Assembly: GCF_007994225.1 (NCBI RefSeq)
Contig: NZ_VLLL01000005.1
Location: forward strand, 872,359 to 936,358
Length of the DNA stretch: 64,000 nt
DNA from: Stackebrandtia albiflava
GTDB taxonomy: Bacteria; Actinomycetota; Actinomycetes; Mycobacteriales; Micromonosporaceae
Direction: 5' to 3'
Part shown: positions 51,688-60,633 of the stretch, piece after piece
How the letters are laid out: every line of letters begins with the position of its first letter
How positions within the stretch are numbered: the stretch's first letter is position 1
Made by a program: the position numbers and the translations under genes
Notes under the pieces: model-generated
Told to the model about the DNA's origin: nothing
What the model saw: only the letters and a program-made list of their open reading frames with translations
Databases searched by the model: none

Positions 51688-53139
51688 ATGGCTCAGCGGG
51701 ACTACAGCACCAACAGCGTCGGCAACCCGACGGCCAGTGAGGAGCACTCTCTCACGGTCGGACCGGACGGCCCCATACTGCTGCACGACCACTACCTGAT
51801 CGAGAAGATGGCCCAGTTCAACCGCGAACGGGTTCCCGAACGGCAACCACACGCCAAGGGCGGCGGCGCGTTCGGCCACTTCGAGGTCACCCACGACGTC
51901 AGCGCCTTCACCAAGGCCCGGGTGTTCCAACCCGGACAACGCACCGAGGTCCTGGCGCGCTTCTCCACCGTCGCCGGGGAACGCGGTAGCCCCGACACCT
52001 GGCGCGACCCGCGCGGCTTCGCCCTGAAGTTCTACACCGAACACGGCAACTACGACATGGTCGGCAACAACACGCCGGTCTTCTTCGTCCGCGACCCCAT
52101 GAAGTTCCAGGACTTCATCCGCTCCCAGAAACGCCGCGCCGACAACGACTTCCGCGACCACGACATGCAGTGGGACTTCTGGACCCTGTCGCCCGAATCC
52201 GCGCACCAGGTCACCTGGCTCATGGGCGACCGGGGTATCCCCAAGACGTGGCGGCACATGGACGGCTACTCCAGCCACACCTACCTGTGGATGAACGACG
52301 CCGGCGAACGCTTCTGGGTCAAGTACCACTTCAAGACCGACCAGGGCAACGACTTCCTCACCCAGGAGGAGGGCGACCGCATCGCCGGCATCGACGGCGA
52401 CTACCACCGGCGGGACCTGTTCGACGCCATCGGCCGCGGCGAATACCCCACCTGGACGCTCCACATGCAGATCATGCCGTTCGTCGAGGCCGCCGGATAC
52501 CGGTTCAACCCGTTCGACCTCACCAAGGTGTGGCCGCACGGCGACTACCCGCTGATCCCCGTCGGCAGGCTCACCCTCGACCGCAACCCGACGGACTTCC
52601 ACACCGAGATCGAACAGGCCGCGTTCGAACCCAGCAACCTCGTGCCCGGGATCGGCCCCAGCCCCGACAAGATGCTGCTGGGCCGGATGTTCTCCTACCC
52701 CGACGCACACCGCTACCGCATCGGCGCCAACTACAACGAACTCCCCGTCAACCGGCCGCGCGCCGCCGAGGTGCGGGCCTACAACAAGGACGGACACATG
52801 CGGCACCACAACCCCGGCGACCCGGTGTACGTGCCCAACTCCAAGGGCGGGCCGCAGTCCGACACCGACCGGTTCGGCGAACCCGCCGGCTGGCACACCG
52901 ACGGCGAGATGATGCACGCCGCCTACACGCTCCGCCCGGACGACGACGACTGGGGACAGGCCGGGACCCTGGTGCGCGACGTCCTCGACGACGCTTCCCG
53001 GGAACGCCTGGTGAACAACATCGTCGGGCACCTGCTCAAGAACGTGACCGAACCCGTGCTGACACGCGCATTCGAATACTGGCGGAACGTCGACGCGGCC
53101 CTGGGGGAGCGGGTCGAGAACGGAGTCCGCGGCGCGTGA
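51688..53139 (+). CDS. katA: Haem catalase (clade 3 type)
   Basis: A 483-residue monofunctional catalase converting hydrogen peroxide to water and oxygen. Catalytic His55 is in [13 protein letters not shown] and Asn128 in [13 protein letters not shown]; the proximal haem ligand Tyr337 is in [14 protein letters not shown]. The short length, without the C-terminal flavodoxin-like domain of clade 2, is typical of clade 3. GGGGGAG precedes ATG 51688. No peroxide regulator gene is adjacent. Confidence 0.96.
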   Translation: MAQRDYSTNSVGNPTASEEHSLTVGPDGPILLHDHYLIEKMAQFNRERVPERQPHAKGGGAFGHFEVTHDVSAFTKARVFQPGQRTEVLARFSTVAGERGSPDTWRDPRGFALKFYTEHGNYDMVGNNTPVFFVRDPMKFQDFIRSQKRRADNDFRDHDMQWDFWTLSPESAHQVTWLMGDRGIPKTWRHMDGYSSHTYLWMNDAGERFWVKYHFKTDQGNDFLTQEEGDRIAGIDGDYHRRDLFDAIGRGEYPTWTLHMQIMPFVEAAGYRFNPFDLTKVWPHGDYPLIPVGRLTLDRNPTDFHTEIEQAAFEPSNLVPGIGPSPDKMLLGRMFSYPDAHRYRIGANYNELPVNRPRAAEVRAYNKDGHMRHHNPGDPVYVPNSKGGPQSDTDRFGEPAGWHTDGEMMHAAYTLRPDDDDWGQAGTLVRDVLDDASRERLVNNIVGHLLKNVTEPVLTRAFEYWRNVDAALGERVENGVRGA

Positions 53140-53286
53140 CCCGGGCCGGTGCCGCGAGCCGCGAACCGGTGGCGTCGTGCATGCTTGAATGACCTTCCAC
53201 GACCGGAACACCGCCGAGGAACGGCCCCGAGCCCGGGACGTCGGCCGTCACCCGGTCACGACGGACATCGGGCGGCGAGGAGCGAC

Positions 53287-54282
53287 GTGACCGAACGACA
53301 CCCTGTCAGACTTCCGGTCTGCGACACCGACACCGCACCGGCCGACCTGCTCGCCGACGTCGAGGGCTGGGTCACCTCCGCGCCGCTGCGTGACCTGGTA
53401 CACCGATTCGGCGGACGCCTCCCGGCGGGCACCCTCGACGACGTCCTCACGTACCTCCTGGACTTCTCCGCCGTGCACTGGGACTTCCGGGGCGGCAGGG
53501 AACGCGCCGACGCCCGCCGCGCCGTCTTCGACGCCGAGACCGACGCGGCGATCCTCGACGCCGTCCACCGGCTGGGGCTGCGCGGCCCCACCTCCCCACG
53601 CCTCGACCGCTACGACCACGTCCTCGTGCTCGGCGGCCTCATCAGGGCCTGCCTGGCCCGCACCTGGTACGCCGCCGAACTACTGCGGACCGGGATCACC
53701 GCGCCGGAGGTCACCGCGGTGGGCGGCTTCCGCGTCATGGCCGAGACCGAACGGCGCCTCGCCGACGCACTCGACGCCCCCGGATGCCACTACGAGACCG
53801 ACTGCCTCGTCGCGGGGCTGCGGCAGGCGTTCGGCGCGGACACCGGCTCCGACGTGCGTGCCGGCGGCGACCCCGCCGAAGACCCGAACCGGGCGTGGAG
53901 CGTCGTCACGTTCCGGCCGCCCGGCGCGCCCGTCCTGCGCGCCGTCGCCGCGCCGTCGAGCGAACCGGAACTGCGCAGGGCGCACACCGGGGACTCCATC
54001 AGGTACTGGGCCGACGACGTCGTGGGCCTGCCACGGGGCGCGGCCGTCCTCGTCGTGACCTCACCGACCTTCGTCCCCTTCCAGCACTGCGACGCGATCC
54101 GCCACATCGGACTGCCCTACGGCTGCCGCGTCGAGACCGTGGGACTGCGCACCGAGAGCCTGCCGCCCCGGTTGCGGGTGGAACCGCCCGACCCGGACCG
54201 CTACCTGCAGGAGGTGCGCTCCACAATCTGGTCGATGCGGCGCCTCGCCACCGCCGCCGCGACGTCCACCACAGCCTCCTGA
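53287..54282 (+). CDS. Hypothetical protein (331 aa)
   Basis: I do not recognise this protein. It has a mixed alpha/beta composition, no signal peptide and no membrane helix. The most structured-looking stretch is RLDRYDHVLVLGGLIRACLA at about residues 108-127, which resembles a nucleotide-binding strand-loop-helix. VTSPTFVPFQHCDAIRHIGL near the end is also strand-rich. GTG 53287 has GAGGAG seven bases upstream. The neighbours (catalase, UBP zinc finger) give no clue. Confidence 0.65.
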   Translation: MTERHPVRLPVCDTDTAPADLLADVEGWVTSAPLRDLVHRFGGRLPAGTLDDVLTYLLDFSAVHWDFRGGRERADARRAVFDAETDAAILDAVHRLGLRGPTSPRLDRYDHVLVLGGLIRACLARTWYAAELLRTGITAPEVTAVGGFRVMAETERRLADALDAPGCHYETDCLVAGLRQAFGADTGSDVRAGGDPAEDPNRAWSVVTFRPPGAPVLRAVAAPSSEPELRRAHTGDSIRYWADDVVGLPRGAAVLVVTSPTFVPFQHCDAIRHIGLPYGCRVETVGLRTESLPPRLRVEPPDPDRYLQEVRSTIWSMRRLATAAATSTTAS

Positions 54283-54377
54283 GCCCCGCCACCACCGGCC
54301 GCCCCGGGGATCACGCTCTCCGGCGACCGGCAGCCGGGACGCTTCGTCACTGTTACGGTCGGCGGAGGGAGGCGACC

Positions 54378-54728
54378 ATGACCGAACACATCGACCCGAG
54401 TGTGCCGCCCAGCGGCACCGGCTGCCGGGAATGCCTCGCGGGAGAGGGCCCGGGATGGTGGGTGCACCTGCGCCGCTGTGCCGAATGCGGGCACATCGGC
54501 TGCTGCGACTCCTCACCCGGGCAGCACTCCACCGGGCACTGGAAGGCGACCGGCCACCGGTACATCACCAGTTTCGAGCCCGGCGAGGAGTGGTTCTACG
54601 ACTTCCAGACCGGCGACACCGTCACGGGCCCGCAGCTGGCCGCGCCGACCTCGCATCCGGCCGACCAACCCGCGCCCGGACCGGCGGGCAGGGTGCCCTC
54701 CGACTGGCGGGACCACATCCACACCTGA
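54378..54728 (+). CDS. UBP-type zinc-finger protein
   Basis: A 116-residue protein consisting almost wholly of a ZnF-UBP domain: GCRECLAGEGPGWWVHLRRC, then AECGHIGCCDSSPGQHSTGH and ATGHRYITSFEPGE supply the Cys/His zinc ligands. In eukaryotes this domain binds ubiquitin tails; bacterial stand-alone versions are common in actinomycetes and uncharacterised. AGGGAGG precedes ATG 54378. Confidence 0.88.
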   Translation: MTEHIDPSVPPSGTGCRECLAGEGPGWWVHLRRCAECGHIGCCDSSPGQHSTGHWKATGHRYITSFEPGEEWFYDFQTGDTVTGPQLAAPTSHPADQPAPGPAGRVPSDWRDHIHT

Positions 54729-54731
54729 CAC

Positions 54732-55250
54732 TCAGGTCTCGGAGAGCCGCAGCCGCCAGTCGTTCGACGTCAACGTCGAGCCGGGCGGGTACTCGAACTC
54801 CACCGGACCCAGCAACGTGAACCCGGCCTTGCGGCACACCGCGTTCGACGCGACGTGCTCCACGGCCGGGAAGGCGTGCAACCACTCGCGGACCGCGACC
54901 GGCCGAAGCTCCGCGAGCATCTCGGTGACCGCGACGGTCGCCAGCCCCCGGCCCTGGAACTCCGGCAGTATCGCCCAACCGGTCTCGTAGACCGTGCCGT
55001 CACGCCAGACCTTCTCCCAGTAACCCACGGACCCCACCGGCATGCCCGTGGTGTTCTCCACCCGGAACATCACGCCGCTGCGGCGGTCGGTCATGGAGAG
55101 GTACCGGCGATGCCGCGACAACAGTTTGGCGTGCGACTCCGGACCACCGAGGAAACCGGTCATCTCCGGGGAGTTCGCGGCGATCAGTATCGGCAGGTCC
55201 GATTCCGACCAGGGGCGTAGTCGCAGCGTGTCGGCGGTCATGACCGCCAT
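54732..55250 (-). CDS. GNAT-family N-acetyltransferase
   Basis: A 172-residue acetyltransferase of the RimJ/RimL-like group. The N-terminal LRLRPWSESDLPILIAANSP is followed by the acetyl-CoA-binding motif A, VYETGWAILPEFQGRGLATV, and motif B, EHVASNAVCRKAGFTLLG. The acceptor is unknown. Convergent with the UBP zinc-finger gene, four bases apart. ATG 55250 was chosen; ATG 55241 is possible. Confidence 0.85.
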   Translation of the reverse strand: MAVMTADTLRLRPWSESDLPILIAANSPEMTGFLGGPESHAKLLSRHRRYLSMTDRRSGVMFRVENTTGMPVGSVGYWEKVWRDGTVYETGWAILPEFQGRGLATVAVTEMLAELRPVAVREWLHAFPAVEHVASNAVCRKAGFTLLGPVEFEYPPGSTLTSNDWRLRLSET

Positions 55251-55281
55251 GGTGCCACGGGCGTCCGACAGCCGGTGCGGT

Positions 55282-55665
55282 TCACCGCATCAGGCAGAAC
55301 TCGTTTCCCTCCGGGTCGGCCAGCACGGTCCACTCCGGCAGCTCCGCGAGCACCCCCGCCCCGAGCGCGGTCAACCGGTCGAGTTCGGCGACCGGGTCGG
55401 CGGCGACCAGATCGAGGTGGAGCCGGTTCTTGCCCCGCCTCGGCTCGGGCACCGCCTGGAACCACAACCGCGGGCCGCCGCCGTCGGTGCGTTCCACCAG
55501 TACCGTCGGATCGCCCTCGGGGGAGCCGATCCCCAGCGACCGCAACCGGGCCAGCTCGGCCTCGTCGTAGGGAGCGACCCGGTGATCGTCCAGGGCCGCC
55601 GCCCAGAAGCGCGCGAGCGAGGCGGGATGGACCGAGTCGACCACGACGTCACGCAGTTGCGCCAT
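55282..55665 (-). CDS. VOC/glyoxalase-like protein
   Basis: A 127-residue member of the vicinal-oxygen-chelate superfamily, glyoxalase-like group. SVHPASLARFWAAALDDHRV and LHLDLVAADPVAELDRLTAL, then VLADPEGNEFCLMR, are the two beta-alpha-beta modules. The terminal NEFCL form is common in this actinobacterial group. Ligand unknown. It is about 30 bp upstream of the acetyltransferase gene and may be cotranscribed. Confidence 0.85.
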   Translation of the reverse strand: MAQLRDVVVDSVHPASLARFWAAALDDHRVAPYDEAELARLRSLGIGSPEGDPTVLVERTDGGGPRLWFQAVPEPRRGKNRLHLDLVAADPVAELDRLTALGAGVLAELPEWTVLADPEGNEFCLMR

Positions 55666-55680
55666 CCCTCGACGGTACCG

Positions 55681-55938
55681 TCAGCAGCGGTGGCGGCTGT
55701 GGGTCATGTAGGGGCCGCGCTCTCCCCAGTCGACGGTGTAGCCGTAACAGTCGGTCCACTCGCCGCCGACCGCCTGGGTCTTGGCCGAATCGGAGTACCA
55801 CGTGGTCTGGCAGTCGTAACCGAGTGGACAGGCGTTGGCGGCGGCGGGTGTGGCGGTGGTGCCGATCACGACGGCCGCGGCGGTCACGCCGGCCACCGCG
55901 AGAACCTGGATCCGCCTCAGGACGGGGGATGTGGACAT
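55681..55938 (-). CDS. Secreted small Cys protein, DUF6289-like (copy 1)
   Basis: An 85-residue protein with a Sec signal peptide (cleavage after about residue 34, TPAAANA). The mature part has four cysteines, ACPLGYDCQTTWYSDSAKTQ, then TDCYGYTVDWGERG and RHRC. It aligns with the protein at 60634-60888 in the WY(S/T)D, GG and Cys positions. Both fit the DUF6289 pattern of short secreted actinobacterial proteins. Function unknown. Confidence 0.75.
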   Translation of the reverse strand: MSTSPVLRRIQVLAVAGVTAAAVVIGTTATPAAANACPLGYDCQTTWYSDSAKTQAVGGEWTDCYGYTVDWGERGPYMTHSRHRC

Positions 55939-56117
55939 CTGTGACTCCTAGGGGAGTGGGGCGCCACCAGTATGACCGGTAGCGGGGCCGGCACGCAACC
56001 ATGCGTCACCGGCGGATCCACCTCCGATGAGGAATTCGTGTCCATAAGAACCTGGCGCGCCCCGGTTAGGCTCCGCATGACTCACGCCCCGAGTCATGCC
56101 CACTGGAAAGGAACCTC

Positions 56118-57077
56118 ATGAACCGGCACGAGAACACCGGCGGCATCGGCCGCCGACGGCTGCTGATCGGACTGGGAGCCGGACTCGCGGCGACGGCACT
56201 GCCCGGTGTCGCCACCGCGGAACCGACCCTGCTCGCGGGTGCCTGGAGCAACCCCGCGTACGGCACCATCACCTCCGGATTCCGGACGCCCAGCCGACCC
56301 ACCCACAGCGGCACCGACGTCGCCAACTCGCAGGGAACGGCGATCTGGGCCGCCAACGGCGGCACCGTCGTGGGGGTGCGCACCAACTCCTACCCCGGCG
56401 ACACCCGGCCCGGACTGCTGCCCGGCAGGACCGGAAACGCGGTGCTCATCGAACACCACAACGGATACCGCACCTACTACGGGCACCTGTACAGCGCGTC
56501 CGTGGTCCGCGGGCAGGTCGTGACGGCCGGCCAGACCATCGCCAAGATGGGCACCACCGGCAACTCCACCGGACCGCACCTGCACTTCGAGGTGCTGGCC
56601 AACGGCTCCCCGATCAACCCGTACACCTTCCTGGCCAACCGGGGGATCACCCTGGGCCGGACCCGGCCCGCCGGCGGCGGAGGCGGCTGGCCCTCCGTCG
56701 AGAACGGGGAACGCAGCGAGGTCGCCCGAGTCGTCCAACACCTGCTGACCGCGCACGGCCACTCCGCGGTCGCCGACGGATACTTCGGATCGGCGTCGGT
56801 CGCGGCGGCCAAGGCGTTCCAACGCGCCGAGGGACTGGTCGCCGACGGCGTCATCGGCCCGGTCAGCTGGCCGCACCTGATCATCGACGTGAAGCAGGGT
56901 TCGCGTGGCTCGTCGGCCAAGGCCGCGCAGGTCGCGTTGAACCGGCACGGCGCCGGCCTCGTCGTCGACGGTGACTTCGGTTCCGTCAGCGTCCGGGCGG
57001 CCCGGAACTTCCAGTCCGCCAAGGGCCTCGTGGTCGACGGCTACGTCGGCCCCCTCACCTGGCGCACCCTGGTCTGA
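56118..57077 (+). CDS. Tat-exported M23 metallopeptidase with two peptidoglycan-binding domains
   Basis: A 319-residue secreted endopeptidase. The signal has a twin-arginine motif (GGIGRRRLLIGLGAGLAAT). The M23 (LytM) domain at about 45-170 has the zinc ligands in RPTHSGTDVANSQG and GNSTGPHLHFEVLANG. Two PG_binding_1 repeats follow: VVQHLLTAHGHSAVADGYFG and AQVALNRHGAGLVVDGDFG. It would cut peptidoglycan cross-bridges in the cell wall. ATG 56118 has AAAGGAA upstream. Its last 37 bases overlap a convergent small gene. Confidence 0.9.
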   Translation: MNRHENTGGIGRRRLLIGLGAGLAATALPGVATAEPTLLAGAWSNPAYGTITSGFRTPSRPTHSGTDVANSQGTAIWAANGGTVVGVRTNSYPGDTRPGLLPGRTGNAVLIEHHNGYRTYYGHLYSASVVRGQVVTAGQTIAKMGTTGNSTGPHLHFEVLANGSPINPYTFLANRGITLGRTRPAGGGGGWPSVENGERSEVARVVQHLLTAHGHSAVADGYFGSASVAAAKAFQRAEGLVADGVIGPVSWPHLIIDVKQGSRGSSAKAAQVALNRHGAGLVVDGDFGSVSVRAARNFQSAKGLVVDGYVGPLTWRTLV

Positions 57078-57394
57078 GCCGGCGGTGACGGCTGGGCGGT
57101 GGCCGCCCAGCCGTCACCGAACAGCGTCGGTTGCACCGCCGTCCCCGACCACGCCCGTGCGTCACGTGCGAGGCACCGGGGACAGTCGACCGGGGAGTCC
57201 GTGGGTTCCATCGTCGCCAGTTCGCCGCCCGGCTCGGCGGAGTGGCACGCGGCCGTGGGGATGCGGATCCCGGCCCGCCATACGACCACACCGACCGTGT
57301 GCACCACGCCACCACGGCGGGCGTTGCGACCGTCGAAGCGCGCGACGCGCGCGGCGGCGAACGACCGCCACTGCCGCAGCAGACCGTCGTCCAT
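57041..57394 (-). CDS. Small Cys/His hypothetical protein
   Basis: A 117-residue protein. VVHTVGVVVWRAGIRIPTAA, then CHS and DCPRCLA give an H-C-C-C set that could bind zinc, as in short actinobacterial proteins of unknown function with an IPTAACH-like motif. ATG 57394 was chosen. The C-terminal 12 codons overlap the convergent M23 gene, and the M23 terminator stem lies within the coding sequence, so the very end of the protein is less certain. Confidence 0.6.
   Translation of the reverse strand: MDDGLLRQWRSFAAARVARFDGRNARRGGVVHTVGVVVWRAGIRIPTAACHSAEPGGELATMEPTDSPVDCPRCLARDARAWSGTAVQPTLFGDGWAATAQPSPPAQTRVRQVRGPT
57084..57118 (+). terminator. Terminator of the M23 gene, inside an antisense gene
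   Basis: A perfect 16-bp stem (57084-57099 with 57103-57118), loop TGG, begins six bases after the M23 stop. It lies entirely inside the coding region of the convergent small gene (57041-57394). Confidence 0.8.
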
Positions 57395-57502
57395 GTTCCA
57401 CAGTCTGCCGCAGACCGCCGCCGGGTCACGGTAACGCCACCACGCGACCGGCGCGGTTGGCCCGGCGGCCCACCGGGTAACCCCTCCACGAAGGAGGAAC
57501 CC

Positions 57503-58054
57503 ATGACACCGACACAGATCTTGGCAATCGCGCTCATCGCGGTCGTCGTGGTGGCGATCCTGGCCGGTGGCTGGTATCTGGTCCGCAGCCACCGGCTGCG
57601 CCGCAGGTTCGGCCCCGAGTACGACCGAGTGGTCGCCGAAAGCCCCGGCAGACTCGCCGCCGAGCGGGAACTGCGCGAGCGGGAACGGCGGCACGCCGGG
57701 CTCCACCTGCGTGACCTCACCCCCGCCGAGCGGGAACGCTACGAACAGGAGTGGCGCGAACTCCAGGCGCGGTTCGTCGACGAACCGGCCCGGGCCGTCG
57801 TCGAGGCGGACGCGCTGGCCACCCGACTCATCGCCGAACGCGGCTACCCCATCGAGAACCGGGACGCCGGTCTCGCCGTGCTGTCGGTGGACCACGCCCG
57901 CGCCGTCTCCGGGTACCGGGACGCGCACGCGGTCTCCGGTAAGGCGGAACGGGGAGAGGCGGACACCGAGGAACTGCGGATGGCGGTCGTCCGCTACCGC
58001 GCGCTCGTCGCCGACCTGCTCGGCCGCCGGAAGGGCGGTGTCGTCCATGCGTGA
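57503..58054 (+). CDS. Hypothetical single-pass membrane protein (pair member A)
   Basis: A 183-residue protein. One helix at residues about 5-28 (ILAIALIAVVVVAILAGGWY) anchors a long charged helical domain. Its key segment, EWRELQARFVDEPARAVVEA, matches RWRDIQLTFVDRPQQAAEMA in the next protein, and both end with an R-Y-R segment. AAGGAGG precedes ATG 57503. The next gene overlaps by eight bases. Function not known. Confidence 0.75.
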   Translation: MTPTQILAIALIAVVVVAILAGGWYLVRSHRLRRRFGPEYDRVVAESPGRLAAERELRERERRHAGLHLRDLTPAERERYEQEWRELQARFVDEPARAVVEADALATRLIAERGYPIENRDAGLAVLSVDHARAVSGYRDAHAVSGKAERGEADTEELRMAVVRYRALVADLLGRRKGGVVHA

Positions 58055-58508
58055 CACGAGAGAAGGCGACGACACGGTCGTCCACGGCGTCACACCCCCG
58101 TCCGACGACCACCGCCACCGGGACGAACCGCACGAACGCCCTGAAGGCTCCGTCGTCGACACACCGCTCGACGTCGACGACCTCCGGCATCACCCCGAAC
58201 CGGACGACGACGACTCCCCGGCGACCGGATACACCGACGCCGTCGTCCGGTCCGACCCCGAAACGGCCGACCCCGAGGAGGTCGCGAACCGATGGCGCGA
58301 CATCCAGCTCACCTTCGTCGACCGTCCGCAACAGGCGGCCGAGATGGCCCGTGAACTGGTGGACGAGGCGGTACGGTCCCGCATCGCCGCGATCACGACC
58401 CGGCAGGCCGAACTGGACGGGTGGAGCCTCACCACCGCCGACACCGAACTGATGCGTCAGGCGGTCCAGCGCTACCGGGACTTCTTCCACCGGATGCTGA
58501 CCCACTGA
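58047..58508 (+). CDS. Hypothetical soluble protein (pair member B)
   Basis: A 153-residue soluble protein. A disordered acidic and His-rich N-terminus (about 1-75) precedes a helical domain with RWRDIQLTFVDRPQQAAEMA, the same W-x-x-x-Q-x-x-F-V-D-x-P pattern as in the preceding membrane protein. The start ATG 58047 lies inside the previous gene, so the two are coupled. They may interact. Function unknown. Confidence 0.75.
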   Translation: MRDTREGDDTVVHGVTPPSDDHRHRDEPHERPEGSVVDTPLDVDDLRHHPEPDDDDSPATGYTDAVVRSDPETADPEEVANRWRDIQLTFVDRPQQAAEMARELVDEAVRSRIAAITTRQAELDGWSLTTADTELMRQAVQRYRDFFHRMLTH

Positions 58509-58509
58509 A

Positions 58510-58553
58510 CGCACGACCGTGCCCCGGGCCCAGGCCCGGGGCACGGTCGTGCG
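58510..58553 (+). terminator. Terminator after the hypothetical pair
   Basis: A perfect 21-bp stem (58510-58530 with 58533-58553) with a two-base loop starts directly after the stop codon, one of the longest hairpins in the window. Confidence 0.85.
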
Positions 58554-58582
58554 CGGGGCCGATTGCGGTGAATTTCGCCAAA

Positions 58583-58599
58583 CCGGAATCCGATTCCGG
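58583..58599. promoter_or_regulatory. Palindrome upstream of the oxidoreductase gene
   Basis: CCGGAAT (58583-58589) and ATTCCGG (58593-58599) are perfect inverted repeats around CCG, 22 bases before ATG 58621. It could be an operator covering the promoter; no regulator gene is adjacent. Confidence 0.45.
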
Positions 58600-58620
58600 C
58601 GTAGCCGGTTGCATGGGGGC

Positions 58621-59538
58621 ATGAAAGCGATGACACTTTCCGAATACGGGGCGGCACTGCGGTTGACCGAGGTCCCCGACCCCAAGGTGGGACCGAGCGA
58701 GGTACGGATCCGCGTCAAGGCGGCGGGAGTGAACCCGGTCGACTGGAAGCTGGCCTCGGGTGGGCTGGATCCGGTGATGGAGGTCGGTTTCCCGCTGATC
58801 TCGGGTTGGGACGTCGCGGGGATCGTCAGCGACGTCGGCGCGGACGTACCCGAGTTCGACGTCGGCGACGAGGTCTTCGGGTACATCCGCAAGGACTGGG
58901 CCCAGTTCGGCGCGTACGCCGAGCTGGTGACCGCCAACGTGCGGATGCTGGCGCGTAAACCGGCGGCGCTGGACTGGAGGCAGGCGGCGGGACTGCCGTT
59001 GGCCGGCCTGACCGCGCACCGTTCACTGCGGCTGGCGCGGGTGTCCGAAGGGGACACCGTTCTCATCCACGCCGCCGCCGGTGGAGTCGGGTCACTCGGC
59101 ACCCAGATCGCGGTCGCCGCCGGTGCCAAGGTGATCGGCACCGCCAGTCCCGCCAACCACGAGTTCCTCGCCGACCTCGGCGCCACACCGGTGGAGTACG
59201 GCGACGGCCTGGTCGAACGGGTGCGGGGACTCGCCCCCGGCGGGATCGACGCGGTCCTCGACTTCGTGGGCGGCGGTGTGGCCGCCGACTCCGTCGGGCT
59301 GCTCTCCGACCCGTCGAGGCTGGTGTCCATCGCCGACCCGCAGGCGGCCGAACTCGGTGGCCACTGGGCGTGGGTGCGCCCCGACGCCGACGGCCTGACC
59401 GAACTCGCGGCATTGGCGGAGTCGGGGGACCTGACCGTGCACGTCGCCGAGTCCTATCCGCTCGCCGAGGCGGGTAAGGCGTGGGAGGCCAGCCGGACGG
59501 GCCACACCAGGGGCAAGATCGTCCTCACCGTCGATTGA
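58621..59538 (+). CDS. NADP-dependent quinone oxidoreductase-like protein (MDR)
   Basis: A 305-residue zinc-free medium-chain dehydrogenase/reductase. The N-terminal MKAMTLSEYGAALRLTEVPD, then VNPVDWKLASGGLD, is the catalytic domain; the Rossmann motif is DTVLIHAAAGGVGSLGTQIA. The cofactor is likely NADPH. The chain ends at LTVHVAESYPLAEAGKAWEA, the usual C-terminal catalytic helix region. ATG 58621 follows GGGGG and a palindrome. Confidence 0.9.
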   Translation: MKAMTLSEYGAALRLTEVPDPKVGPSEVRIRVKAAGVNPVDWKLASGGLDPVMEVGFPLISGWDVAGIVSDVGADVPEFDVGDEVFGYIRKDWAQFGAYAELVTANVRMLARKPAALDWRQAAGLPLAGLTAHRSLRLARVSEGDTVLIHAAAGGVGSLGTQIAVAAGAKVIGTASPANHEFLADLGATPVEYGDGLVERVRGLAPGGIDAVLDFVGGGVAADSVGLLSDPSRLVSIADPQAAELGGHWAWVRPDADGLTELAALAESGDLTVHVAESYPLAEAGKAWEASRTGHTRGKIVLTVD

Positions 59539-59665
59539 GGCGTGTGCCCGGTCCCGCTCCGCGCGGGGCCGGGCGACCGGTCGGGAGACCGCTTGCCGTC
59601 GTGCGCGCCGACATGGGTAACATCCTGCATTTCGTACCCCCCAACGGAAGCGAGCACGGCGCCCC

Positions 59666-60373
59666 ATGTATCCGCACTGGATGATCGCTGACCTCGAGTT
59701 CCCCGCCGGTGGACTGACCGTGCAGTTGGCGGAAGCCCGTGCGATGCTGCCGGACGGCCTCCTGGAGGAGTCCGGTTGGGCCGACGAGCTCGCCCAGTGC
59801 ATGGAGTCCGAGTACCGCCACCTCACCATGGACGCCCTGCAGATGATCGGCGTCCACGCCGAGGCCGAGGGACGCGACTCCGAACTGCCCGCCGAATACT
59901 GGCTGAGGATCGCGCAGGCCGCCCATCAGATGGACTTCCCGGCCTTCGTCCCGTACTGCCTGGGCAAGGCCCGCCGGCTCCCCCGCCAGGACCCCGCCGA
60001 CGTCATGGCCGCCTACGCCACGATGCCGCGGGTGATCGACGTCGACGACGCCCTGAGGAAGCCCTGTGCGGTGGCGGCCGAGACGATCCGCCGAGACGAC
60101 CCGGCGGCGGAGGAGTGGCTGGAGACGCCCGACTTGACGGCACTGGCCCGTCACCTGCGGGACGGGGCGTTCGACCGGATGGGGCGGGAACTCAGTGAGT
60201 CCTTCTCCGGGGTCTTCGACGACCTGTTCGCCGCCGTCTGCGACCCCGACTTCCCGGCCGACCGCTCCGGTCACGGGTGGGCCGTCATCGGCGCCAACCC
60301 GTTCCGGGTCGTGTTCTCCGACGGGCTGCTGCCCGTGTCGGAGGCCGAGGTGTGGTGGCGGGCGCGAGACTGA
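59666..60373 (+). CDS. Hypothetical protein (235 aa)
   Basis: I do not recognise this protein. It is mostly helical and acidic, without signal peptide or membrane helix. Residues 1-30 are MYPHWMIADLEFPAGGLTVQ and onward; there is one clear beta-rich end, GWAVIGANPFRVVFSDG. ATG 59666 is preceded by GGAAG at a long distance. A candidate -10 (TAACAT, 59618-59623) lies upstream. Confidence 0.6.
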   Translation: MYPHWMIADLEFPAGGLTVQLAEARAMLPDGLLEESGWADELAQCMESEYRHLTMDALQMIGVHAEAEGRDSELPAEYWLRIAQAAHQMDFPAFVPYCLGKARRLPRQDPADVMAAYATMPRVIDVDDALRKPCAVAAETIRRDDPAAEEWLETPDLTALARHLRDGAFDRMGRELSESFSGVFDDLFAAVCDPDFPADRSGHGWAVIGANPFRVVFSDGLLPVSEAEVWWRARD

Positions 60374-60633
60374 GGCTCCGATGTGGTCTCGGCGCCCGCG
60401 TGTGTGGGGGGGCCGCCACTCCTCCTCCCCATGGCGTCGAGCCTATGGGTGCCGGTGCGGTCGGGGCAAGGCGCGCCGGACGCGCCTGTGGACAACCGGG
60501 GTGTTGTGGACGACGGGGATCGTGGGCGAGGTGGAGCCACGCAGCCGTTCGGGTGGTTCGGCCTCCTCGTCCGGAAGGCCGGCCTGGTCGGCGCGCCCGG
60601 TGGCGGCGGCCGGGCGCGCGGTGATGCGGTGAT
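60374..60633. other. Intergenic region between convergent genes
   Basis: About 260 bp between the 235-aa hypothetical and the convergent second DUF6289-like gene. I see no gene, no strong terminator hairpin and no repeat. Confidence 0.5.
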
